Part shown: positions 37,566-48,227 of the stretch, piece after piece
How positions within the stretch are numbered: position 1 is the stretch's first letter
Layout of the letters: each line of letters begins with the position of its first letter
DNA from: Chelydra serpentina
Lineage: Eukaryota; Chordata; Testudines; Chelydridae
Direction of reading: 5' to 3'
Length of the DNA stretch: 64,000 nucleotides
Assembly: GCA_037349315.1 (NCBI GenBank)
Contig: JBAIAC010000059.1
Location: 28,304,501 to 28,368,500 of the forward strand
The notes under the pieces: generated by a model
Told to the model about the DNA's origin: nothing
Database searches by the model: none
What the model saw: only the letters and a program-made list of their open reading frames with translations
Position numbers and translations under genes: made by a program

Positions 37566-38473
37566 GCACCAAGTCCCATTGCTTTCCCTGGGGGTTGGGG
37601 ACGCCGAGCGCCTCTGTAACTCAGACCCTGATTGTCTCCGACTGTGATCAGTTTTCATTTTAAACACAGCAAAGGACGCCAGAGGAGAAAGAGCAACCTC
37701 ACCAGCTCATCAGCCAGCGGCCTGTGCGCTAGCCCCCCTCTGCAGGATTCATTACACAAATCCAAGCGCAGGCTAGAACGGTAGCTGCAAGCATGCACCT
37801 ACTGCCAGGCCTGCTCACGCGAGCCCCGGCTTTGCCCGTGGGCATGCACGAAGTGGGAGTTAACCCTGTTCTCACTAGCAAGCTTCTATCAAGCGGCACT
37901 CGTGCAGAGCACAGTGCTAGCACGCGCAAACACTGAATCACACGCAGGCAACTACGAGGGCCGGTCATAAACACACACATACGTGTGTGCACAGCCACAA
38001 CGGGGACACACCTCCTGAACCTGTGCTGTGGTGGGCGCTGCTCTCAGGCCCTGATCCAACCACATGGAAATGGACAGTTGTCTATTGACTTCAAGGGGAA
38101 TTGGAGCAGGCCCTTACTCCAGGCAATGACTGTGACTCCACTACCGGGGTGAGCCATCAGCTGGTCAGCCTCCTTCATACACCCCCTGAACAGCGTACCA
38201 TGGTTCAGTCCTTGCCAGCTCTCCCATTATCCCCAGTCACTCTGTGGCTGTGTCCCCAGGCTAGTTATTTTGGTACTAACTCCTCCTCAGTCCTTTATAT
38301 ATATCCGTTGTCATGAGTAACGCTTGCTCTGAATGAGTCTCACTCCAGATGGTTGTAAAGGTAATAGGGAATTTTTTTTCAGAGCTGTGTACAGCCCTGT
38401 CTGTCTTCTGAGATGAAATCAACAACCAGCATACGTTTCAGCTCCACACCCATATGCTCGCTTCATGCTAGGG
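37566..38473. other. Intergenic, nothing recognised
   Basis: No gene-like or element-like structure, apart from a short phrase near 38040-38115 (cctgatccaaccacatgg ... attgacttcaaggggaat) that resembles the foldback family. Confidence 0.4.
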
Positions 38474-39287
38474 CAGGGGTGGGCAAACTTTTTGTCCCAA
38501 GGGTCACATCTGGGTGGGGAAATTGTATGTAGGACCCTGAATGTAGGGCTGGGGCTGCAGGGGGTTGGGATGCGGGAGGCAGTGCGGGGTGCAGGAGGGG
38601 GTGTGGTGTGCAGGAAGTTCGAAGGGTCTCAGGGCAAGGGGTTGCGGTGCAGGCGGTGTGCGGCAGGGAGCTCAGGGCAGGGGGCTGGGGTGCAGGAGGG
38701 GGTACAGAGTGCCGGGGGGCTCAGGAAAGGGGGTTGTGGTGTAGGAGGGGTGTGGCAGGGGGCTCAAGGCAGGAGGTTGGGGGGCTCAGGGCAGAGGGTT
38801 GGGGTGCGGGGTGCTGAAGGGGTTTGGGGTGCTGGCTCCAGCCCAGCGCCGCTTACGGCAGTGGCACGCAGTGGGGCTAGGGCAGGCTCCCTGCCTGCCC
38901 TGGCCCTGCGCTGCTCCCGGAAGTGACCAACATGTCCAGCAGTGGCTCCTGGGGTTGGGGTGGGGCAGGCAGCGCCACCGTGCGCTGCCCTCGCATGTGG
39001 GTACCATCCCCGAAGCTCCCATTGGCCATGGTTCCCTGTTCCTGGCCAATGGGAGCTGTGGGGGGCGGTGCCTGCAGGCAAGGGCAGCACACAGAGCCCT
39101 CTGCCCCACCTCTCCCTCAGGGGCCACGGGAACGTGGTTCCAGCCACTTCTGGGGGCAGTGCAGGGCTAGGGCAGGCAGGGAGCCTGCCTTAGCCCCACT
39201 GCGCCACAGGGCTGGCAATCCTGCGGGCCAGATTGAAAGGCCTGACGGGCTGGATCCAGCCCACGGGCTGTAGTTTGCTCTCCCCTG
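38474..39287. mobile_element. 814-bp non-autonomous hAT-like element with internal tandem repeats
   Basis: Termini are caggggtgggcaaact and (inverted right end) caggggagagcaaact. Flanking 8-mers are tgctaggg (38466-38473) and tgctaggc (39288-39295), 7 of 8 identical. The interior holds a ~43-bp G-rich tandem repeat (38560-38825; ctcagggcagggggttgggg type) and an inverted pair around cattggccatgg/ccaatgggag. No transposase. Confidence 0.92.
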
Positions 39288-39669
39288 TGCTAGGCATTGC
39301 TGGTGCTCTGAACAGCCATGAAACGGTGATCCATTACCTAGCATATCATCATTCACTGGGATCACCTGCCACGTACAGGCGTACACACAAACATGCACAT
39401 GGGCATGAGATTCACACAGGCATGCACACGCACACTCAGAGTCAGATCCAGAACTGCTGCGCACTCAAACACAAATGCAAGAAGCACAGGGAGACCCATC
39501 TTGGGAAAGTACAGCTAATCCAGCTGGAGAAATATAATCCCATAGATAGACGCGAAATAAGAATGAGAAATCCAGCAGGCAGTTAGGCTAAGGCAGAGAT
39601 CTGGAGTTATAACAGACAGGACATTAGATGTGATAGGACAGCAAAAACTTAAAAAACAGTGCGATTCTG

Positions 39670-39850
39670 TGCTATCCAGGCAAAGGTAGTGGACAGGGCA
39701 CTGAACTGGGACTCAGGAGACCTCGGTGCTATTCCCAGCTCTGCTACTGGCCTTCTGGATGATCTTGGGCAAGTCACTTTGCCTGTCTGTGCCTCATCTG
39801 TAAAATGGGGATAATGCTTCTGACCTCCTATTATCATGATCCTCATAAAT
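39670..39850 (+). mobile_element. MIR-like SINE
   Basis: The MIR core appears in order: gtagtggacagggcactgaa, cccagctctgctactggcct, gatcttgggcaagtcacttt, gtgcctcatctgtaaaatgg, ggataatgcttctgacctcc. Confidence 0.85.
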
Positions 39851-40845
39851 TGTAGTCAGGTTGGGTTCCCACATCACCAGAGAGGCTTAAGGGAGGTCAG
39901 AGAAGCATAACAAAAAGATCCAGCTGGGCTGGAGGGGATGGTTTATGAGGAGAGATTAAAGGAGTGAACTCTATCCTGCCTGGTTAAGCCAGGTGGCAGT
40001 GGCGAATGTGACAGTCTGGCAGTCCCTGCAGCATGTCAAGCTGATGGAGGATGGAGGGATTCTTGGGGGAGCGGGGATGTGGGTGGAAGGAGGGCGGGGA
40101 AGTAGAAGTAATGGGATGAGGGAAAATGTAGGCTGCCTACCAGGAAAATGTTGCCAGTGGTGAGATCCGTCAGATTGTGGGAAGCCGGCCACTTGGGACA
40201 TGGAAACTAGAAGCAGTTATGGGGGAGAATCTAGCCCAGGTGTGCAGGAGGGGCTATGGCTGATGGAACCAATAGGATTTACCCATCTCTAAATTCTCCT
40301 GCACACACTACAAACATGATGCAGGCCATCACACACACACACACAGCCACACACTCTCTCTCTCTCACTCAAAATTCACCCCCCACTTCCCGTTTCCTTT
40401 AATATCTAGTGTTACATGTGTTAATTCAAGGCTCCGAGTGAGCTGCAGCCAGAGAAGCTGGGAGATGTAGCAGGATTACGGGCAAAGCTACAGCCCCCAG
40501 CCAGCTTCCCCTCTTCAGAGTGTGGGGAGGAGATCAAGTATCGGCAGGCTCAGGTGTGCTGGAAAACAGAGCTGCAGCCAGGTAGTGTTACCTGCAACAT
40601 GAGGCCGGCTTGTTTGGTATCACTGATTGCGCTCGGTGTTGTCTAAGTCAGAGGCCCCACACCAGCTCATGAAACATGCACTAGGAAATGAAACTATCCT
40701 CCAGAGAGAAACATGAGAGCTGGAAAGAAGGAGATATCATGGTTTGGGGCGGAAACTGAGACTGAGGGCAGGAGTGCAGAGGGTGTGCATTGCAGCCCCA
40801 GGAGCCAAAAGGTCAATAGTACACCAAACAGGGAAAAAGGCCTAC
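39851..40845. other. Intergenic, CR1-like scrap and (CA)n/(TC)n runs
   Basis: 39935-39975 (ggtttatgaggagagattaa) resembles a CR1 RT-tail fragment. 40330-40370 is a (CA)n followed by (CT)n run. Nothing else is recognised. Confidence 0.4.
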
Positions 40846-40847
40846 GT

Positions 40848-41265
40848 CTTGTATCACCCCATGCTGGGCGATCCCACTGGGTGTGTGTGCATCATGCCAA
40901 GCTGGGAGCCTAGAGCCCCTATTGCATGTGCGTGCATCACACCATGCTGGGAGTGTGGAGACCCTACCTGTGCGTGTGCGAGTATAACACCATGCTGGGA
41001 ATCGAGACCACGCTGTGTATCTATATAACATTACACCGTGCTGGGAGGCTGGAAACCCTACTCTGTCTTTGTGTGTATCACACCATGTTGGGAATGTGGA
41101 GCTCCGACTGTGTGTGGGTGCATCACACGATGCAGGGAATGTGGTGCGTGTGTGTGTGTATATATATCTATCATACCATGCTGGGTGTCTGGAGACCCTG
41201 CTTTGTGTGTGTACCATCACACCATGCTGGGAGTGTGGAGACTACTCTGCGTGTACCACACTGTA
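40848..41265. repeat. Minisatellite, ~46-bp unit, about nine copies
   Basis: The consensus catcacaccatgctgggag, then tgtggagaccctac and a gtgtgtgtg linker, recurs at about 40941, 40990, 41035, 41083, 41129, 41175 and 41221, with weaker copies upstream. Frames through it give repeated HTMLGxW-like peptides, an artefact of period 46. Confidence 0.88.
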
Positions 41266-43334
41266 CGGTAGGTTATGGGGCATGCATGGGAAAGGATCTT
41301 ATTACCTGTACATCACCACATGCAGTGCCGGTGAATTTGGGACATGCTGAAGGTGTGGGAATCGAGCTGCCAGCTGTTTGGGATGCGGAGGGGAGCAGTA
41401 GGAAGAGAGTCATTAAATGCAGCATGTGTAGATGCAAAGTGTGACAGGACCAGGAGGAAACGCAGTGGTGTGTCAGACTGTCTATTAACAGGCACCAGCT
41501 GGCAGCTGAAGAGCCAATTCTAGCCCATCGCTCTGCTCTTACCCCTCTCCCATCTGGGTACCGCCACAGTGCAGCTGGGCAAAACACTGCTCCTTTCAGG
41601 GCACAAGGGAAAGCGCGCCAATCGGTTCCTAACACACATGCATGAGCAGGATGGCATTACCGCCGTGCTGGGGCACCTGAGCCAGGCAGCATCACCAGAC
41701 AGCTGCCTCCACCATCACAAACAGCACTACGATTGAGCTGTGAAAGAGAAACAGCCAGGCAGAGGGGGGATCCCGCCAGGCAAACCCAGAGTTACTCAGC
41801 TGGAGTCAGTGCAGGGCCCTGGATGAAGGTCTGGAGAGCAGCTGTTGAGTGAAGACTCCTCCGAGCAGGCGGGACATTACAGTATGACCTGGCCTTACTG
41901 GTTCCGAGCGTGCCTCTGCCGGGCAGGTTCAATCCCCCATCTCCAGAGCTCAGCAGCCTCCGCTGGGTCTTGGGTGGCCTTAGCAACAGGGCTACATTTG
42001 AAGAACAAATCACCAGATCCTCCACTGCTGTAAATGAGCCTTGTTCCATTGATGGTGATGATTTAATGGCCAAATCAAGGCAATCCCGATGCCGGTGAAA
42101 GCTACAAGTCCCCCAGGCCCTGCGAGAACAGTCCTAGAGCCCCATGGTAACAGCCCCAGGGCCCTGCAGGAACCCTGTGGTGAGCTGGGGTAGCCCAGGT
42201 GGCTGCAGCACATGTCTAACGGTTAACTCCATTCACTGCTGCACACGCAGGGCCCAGCTTCCCTTCTCAAGTCAAAGGGCCTGATCCTGCGTGATGCCAG
42301 GCACCCTCCTCTCCCACTGCTCAGCGCCGTGCGAGATGGGGCCCGAATGCCAGGAGAATGGAACTGCAGGGCCCAAGAATGCCCTGGCACCTCACACCCC
42401 CAGCCAGAGCAGGCAAGGTGCTGGGGAGGGGCTGCGCTCTCCTTTCTGCCAGGAGGCACCAGCTGATCCTTCAGGTGCAAAGACCCCATCCGGCTCCCAT
42501 GGCAGCACATGGGAGCCACCACGCGTGGGATGAGAGCTGGGGTCAGCTCGCACAGCAGAGGGCTCCCCTGTGAGAACAGCAGGGGACGGGGGTGGAAGGG
42601 CGCGCTGGGGTCCCTGGGGGAGAGGAGAAGGAGAAGTTTATGGGGGCCAATGGGAGGAGGCGAGGTCTATGGCATCCAAGGGGAAGGGGGCTGGCAGCTA
42701 GGCCAATGAGAACCAATGAGCTTTCACTAGGTGATGATTTCTCTTTATATCCTTGGAAAAGTAAAGCCCTTTGGGAGATGCTGAAGACCCTGCCTCATCG
42801 AGGGAGACCAGCCCCGGAGTCCCTGCCTCGCCGGGGGAGACCAGCTCCTACAGGGTGGAGGCACAGATCTGCAAGAAAGCAAAGAAGAGGCAAAGCGGTC
42901 CTTGAAATCTGGCAAAGTGGGGGGAGGGACCCAAGAGGGGAATGGAGAAGGTGGAGTGGCCCTGAGAAACCCATACCACCTCCCCAAAGGCTGAGGAAAG
43001 GACAGGGATGAGGATTGGCAGCCTAGCCTACAGCGGTCATGCTCCCCACTCTTCATAAGGGCCTGGGACTCCCTTCCCAGCGTCCCCTGAAGGGAAATGC
43101 CATGAGCTGTGCCCTGGAGGAAGCCCTCGCTGGGGAGCAGAAAGCCTGATCCAGGCCCAGAAGATCCTGACACCTGGCCTCATCGGCTCCAGCACCAGGG
43201 CTGAGTGCTCACAGCTGACTGGTCAGGTCTCTGATAAGTGCGTGCCCTGGAGCTCCACTGCATAGCTCAGGGGCAGCGCAATCCCAGCCCCGCTACTCTG
43301 GGAGGTGCCCAGCGAGCCCACGCAGGCCCCTTAC
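41266..43334. other. Downstream region of SAXO4, nothing recognised
   Basis: Two kb beyond the SAXO4 stop. A minus-strand ATTAAA at about 42062-42067 is a weak polyadenylation candidate. No other gene or repeat is recognised. Confidence 0.35.
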
Positions 43335-46300
43335 CTACTCAGGTACGGCGGTTTGGTAGAGAGCAGAGAAGCGGTTGTCGTGTAGGGTGTCGCGATAGAA
43401 CGGGTCCACCGTTGTGATCGTCCTGGGAGCAGAGGGGGAGAGCGTCACAGAGGGAAGACGAGGGGCAGGAGGGCGTCAGGGGCAGGGTGGAGGGAGCCGG
43501 CCAGCCTCACCTGCCGACATGGGGGTGGACCTGTCTCAGGGTCTCCGTGGCATTGGGGTCGGTGCCCAGTTCAGTGACGTGGTTGTTGGTGGCGAAGCCG
43601 CCCGGCTGTTGGGGCTGGATCCCTCCGCGGGTCCATCCTTCGCGGTCCACCCCCTTGAGGGTGTTGTCATAAAACCTGCCAGAGGGGAGGAAACAGATTC
43701 AAAGAGCGCTGCGTCCTGCTGGGTCCGTCAGCTGCTCAGCCCCCTCCCCACAGGCCGGGCGACCCCCTTCCCCCCTCCTCCAACACACACCCGGGCAGGG
43801 TACCCCCACTCAGACCACGAGACACACAGGGCATGCACATGAAGAGAGGGGAGAGCGCTGCGGAAGGCTAGGTAGAGCTCCCCCCAGGGGCAGGGTGGGC
43901 TGGGGGAGGCAGGTAGAGCTTCCCCAGGGGCAGGCTGGGCTGGGGGAGACAAGGTAGAGCTCCCCCCAGGGGCAGGCAGTGGCAGTGTTTCAGACTCACT
44001 TGGAGTTGTAGCTGCTCAGGTATTTGTTGGGCAAGTCCGGGTCGTAGGGGGCTGTCACATACTTCTTGTTGTTGATGCTGAATCCGGAGAGTTCCTGGGG
44101 GAGGGACACAGGGCTGAGCTGGCCAGGCCCGAGGGGACCTGCAGGACGCTGGGCAGGCAGCACAGGCCGTGCTCACACTCACCTTGTTCCCCACGTACTC
44201 CCGGCCCAGCAGGTTGGTCTGGGTCTGCGGGGGCCTCTGGAGCCCTCGGAACTGAGTGTGGCTCAGGGGCCCTGATCCCTCGGCCCCAGGCTGGGGTGCT
44301 GCGTGCGGTGCGCCCTGGGGGGCAGGAGGAGAGCAGGTGAATGGGGGGGCACTGGGGCAGTCACAGACGCAGAGGGAGGAGACAGAGAGGCCAGCACAGA
44401 CAGGTTACAGGGGGAGAGGAGGATGCAGGAAGACAGAGAGGACTGAAAGCAGGATGGAGGGTGCCAGTGGAATGGAGGGGGCAGTGAGGATGTGGGGGGG
44501 GGGGGCAGGCAGGATGGAGGAGGGGAAGCAGGTCGCTCACCATGGCACTGAGGCCGTTGTCTTTGTCCCGGCTGAATCCCGTCTCTCGCTCGGAGCCCTT
44601 CGACAGCACGGGCAGGAACTCGTCGCCCTGACAGGAGTGGGACAAAGTGACACAGCCTGGAGCAAAGTGTCACCTCCCCCATCCCAAGGACTTTGCAGCC
44701 CCCCAGCTCGCCCGCACAGGGGGAGCGGAGCAGAGGGCATCACAGCCCGGCCTCTGTGGGGTCACAGGCCCTGATCGCACTGGAAGCCCCCTAAGCACTG
44801 GGGCTTGGCCACTATTACAGGACCCTGGGAGAGGGCACCCCAAATTGCTTCCCCAGCATGGAGCTACAGCCCAGAAAAGACCCTAACTCTTAGTCTCTGG
44901 GTGACTCCCACACTCTGCCCATCCTGCCCACCATATCTGGGTGACCCTACAACCCGCCAGCCTACCCTTTGCCATCCTCCCTCTGCTCCTCCTTCTCCCC
45001 CACCACCCCAGCCCCTCTTACATGGGGGAGAGCGCTGGGCAGGAAGTCCATCTTGGTGATGCTGATGCCAGGCTGGCTCCTCTGCAAGGGAAATGCTGGG
45101 CAGTGAGGTCCCTTCCCCACGCAGGATGGGCCCAGGATTCCCCAGACAGGCTGGGTCAGGCCTGGTCAACTCCTCCCCTTAGGATCTAAGGGGGGATCCC
45201 TTGAGATCTTACTAAGGAATCTGCTGGTGTATGGAGCTGGCCCATGACATGGGGGCCCCAGGCTGGTAGGGATGAGGCCAGGCGACCTCTCCTCTCTTTC
45301 CCTATGTAGCTGAGCTGTGTGTGTTGTGTGTGTGTGTGTTGTGTGTGTGTGTAAGGGGAGGACGGTGTTTGGGAAGCTAGGCCCCAAACAGCTTTGGCAT
45401 GTGTTCCAGGGCAGCCCTGATGGGGCACAGGAGCCTTCAGCCTCACCCCAGCTGCCGCTCAGAGACAGTTCTGAACAAAACGGGCAGAGAGAAGAGAAAC
45501 CCACTGGAATGGCTGGGAAACCAGGGGGGTGGGAAGCTGCAGAGGCTCCTGGGTAAGTCTGGGCATGCACAGCTGGGTCACCCCCAGGTCCAAAGGGGGC
45601 GCTGTGCTCCACTCAGCCCAGCGCAGAGATGACCACCGGGGGAACGGGCCAGGGCCCAGCACTTACTGGCTCTCCCGGAGGTGGCAGGATTGCAATGGGG
45701 TTCTGCTGGGTGCCCTCAGTGAATCCCGTCTCCTCCTTGGCTCCTATCGTCTTCCTCTGTAGGAAATCTGTAACGGGAGACGAGACGGGGGCATACACGG
45801 TCACCCACATTCCCAGAGTGAGTCTAACAACGCTGGGCAACAACCAACATATCTAAGCCACCTAAAGTCACGTAACGCCGCACCTTGGGGTTCGAACCGC
45901 CGACTCTAAAACCACCAGCCTCTCCGGCCAGAGCAGAGAGAGCAGCTTTGCTAATGAAGGCTGGAGCTGGCTGATCAAACCCCCATTTGGTCTAGCCACT
46001 AGAGGGAGACAGAGCCTCCCACAGGGCAAGCCGGGCTTGCATCTGCATTAGCCTCACGCTTAACTGCGCTGCTGGTTGAATGAAAAATGAGGCGCACACG
46101 GGAGCTGAGAGCACCAGAGAGGAAACAATCTCCGGACAAGCCAATAGATTCAGATAAGCTGGGCCATGATGCCTGTGGGACCAGCCCACACAGGAGGGGG
46201 AGGAAAGATCTCGAGGTGGCCCCTGGGTAGCTAAGCTCGCAGGGAGGGCCCTGGGCTGGTCAAGAGAAACAGCGAGTGAGCCTGGGCTCGGGCCGTGGCG

Positions 46301-48195
46301 TAGCGGTGCAGGTGGATAGGGGGCTGCGCTGGAACCCTGCCTCTGATGCTCCCGGCCTGAAGGGCGACCTCGGTGGAGGTGGCTGCGTGGAGGTGAGAGC
46401 GATCGTAAGGACAAAGAACCACTCGAATGATGGGGGTGAGGCTGTGCAGCCGGCATGGTCTGCGCAGGAGACAGGAACTGGGAACCCCGGAATGGCTCAT
46501 GCCCAGGGGACAATTCAGAGAGCTCCCCATGCTCTCCCCGCCCTGGGAACCCCACACCCCTTACCATTGCCAGGCAGTTCTAGCCAGTAGAAAGCATAGT
46601 TCTCCTAGGGTTCCCTTCGTGATAGGAGTTCCAGTAACACCCCTTCCCTACGTCCCCAGGGTCAGACAGCTTGTCAGCAGGGAGACCCCACCCATTAAGG
46701 CTAGAGGGACAGGGGGTTGTGCTCCCAGGCAGGGGACAGAGAGGGCTGCCGGGTGAGGGCACGTCATCTTGCACATAGCGCTTTCCATCCGACAGACCAT
46801 AAAGGGGTTTCCAGTAAGACTAGGGATCACTTCCCCACCACTGTAATGCAGCCATCTCTGGGCTGGAACGTGCTTACCAGCTCACATGACACAACGACGT
46901 AGGACAGGCAGGAGAAACAAAGAGCGCAGCCAACTGAAACTGCCGGGGGAATTTAGGGAGGCAGAAGGTAAGTGCCTGAACTGGAATTTGGCTGGGAAAC
47001 GGTTAAAAGTCCTAGTCTTAGCAAAAGTCCCAGGGGATCTTTAATAACCACAAGCAGTCGGGACCTCGGCTTCCAGTCTCAGCCAAGAGCAGCGCATTGG
47101 CTCATTACAGAGTACCTGGTGTGCCTTTCCAAGCCCTGGCTAGGCCCAGTGCTGCTTAGACAAGGCGGGGATGGCTGGGAATTGGAAGGTGGCATGGGTA
47201 CAGGTGTAGCTCCTATGAGTGAGCCTATGGCAGAGGCCTGGTTGGCTGCTCCAGGACATGGCTCAGGAGGGTGCGAAGGACTCCAGGAAGGACCGTACCT
47301 GGCTGGCCGGGAATGTTGAAGCGGAACTTGGAGTTATACTCTGTGGACATGTACAGAGGGCCCTGCAAGGAGCAGAAGAGAGCAAGTGAACCAGGGGGTA
47401 AATCAGCCTTTCACCCGGCCTGCCAGTAGACCCCTTCCCACCTCCCCATCCTAGTACCCATCCTGCCAGAAGACCCCCCCACCCAGGGCTCACACACACC
47501 CTGCCAGAAGACCCTCACCCACCTCCCCTGCCTGCCCTGGCAGGAGCCCTCCAGTCTGGTGCCAGGGTATCTCCCCTTCACTCCAGCACGCAGATACAAG
47601 GCCTTCCCCCTTGCTTTGCTGCAATGCCCAGGACAAGTGTCTGGTGGCTCCCCTTTCCATCTCCTTTGCTCTGGTGCCGGCAGCGGGTCAAAGCCCAGGG
47701 AGAGCAGGTGCTGCACTTACGTGTCTGGCGTTTTCCCTCTCGACAGAACCTTTCCCCTGCGGCCTGTGCAGGACGGGGAGCTGTCTGGGCTCCAGCCCTG
47801 TGATGGCTTGTGGCCCCTGGTCCCGGGTATCGAAGTGGACTTTCTTAACCTGCAGAGTGAGCCCCTCTGGTGAGTCCCGGGCAGCGAAGCACCAGGTCCC
47901 CACTCAGCCAGAATGGGCAAGGCTGCACAGGGCACTGCTGAGCCTCTATATCCCCACAGGGGGGCGATCAGAGCCAAGGAATGGTTTATATGGACCTTTG
48001 CTGCAGGAGGTGATGGGGAGCGTCGGAGGAGGGGAGGAACATCGCGAGTGCGCAGACCCCTGTATGTGTGTTAAATCAGCACTCACAGATGCTGACTGCC
48101 TCTGGGTGCCCCCAGCTGCAGTGCAAGCCCCCCGCCCTACCACTGCTCCCCCCGCCCCGGAGGTGCCCGTTCTAAGCGGGAGAGGGCAGGGCAGA

Positions 48196-48227
<32 letters not shown>

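Noticed and set aside
40848..41265. CRISPR-like array
   Set aside because: Units are contiguous and diverged with no unique spacers. This is a eukaryotic minisatellite.
45850..45960. tRNA-like B box (ggttcgaaccgcc) near SAXO4 exon 6
   Set aside because: No matching A box or cloverleaf could be folded by eye. Possibly a decayed SINE, but not supportable.
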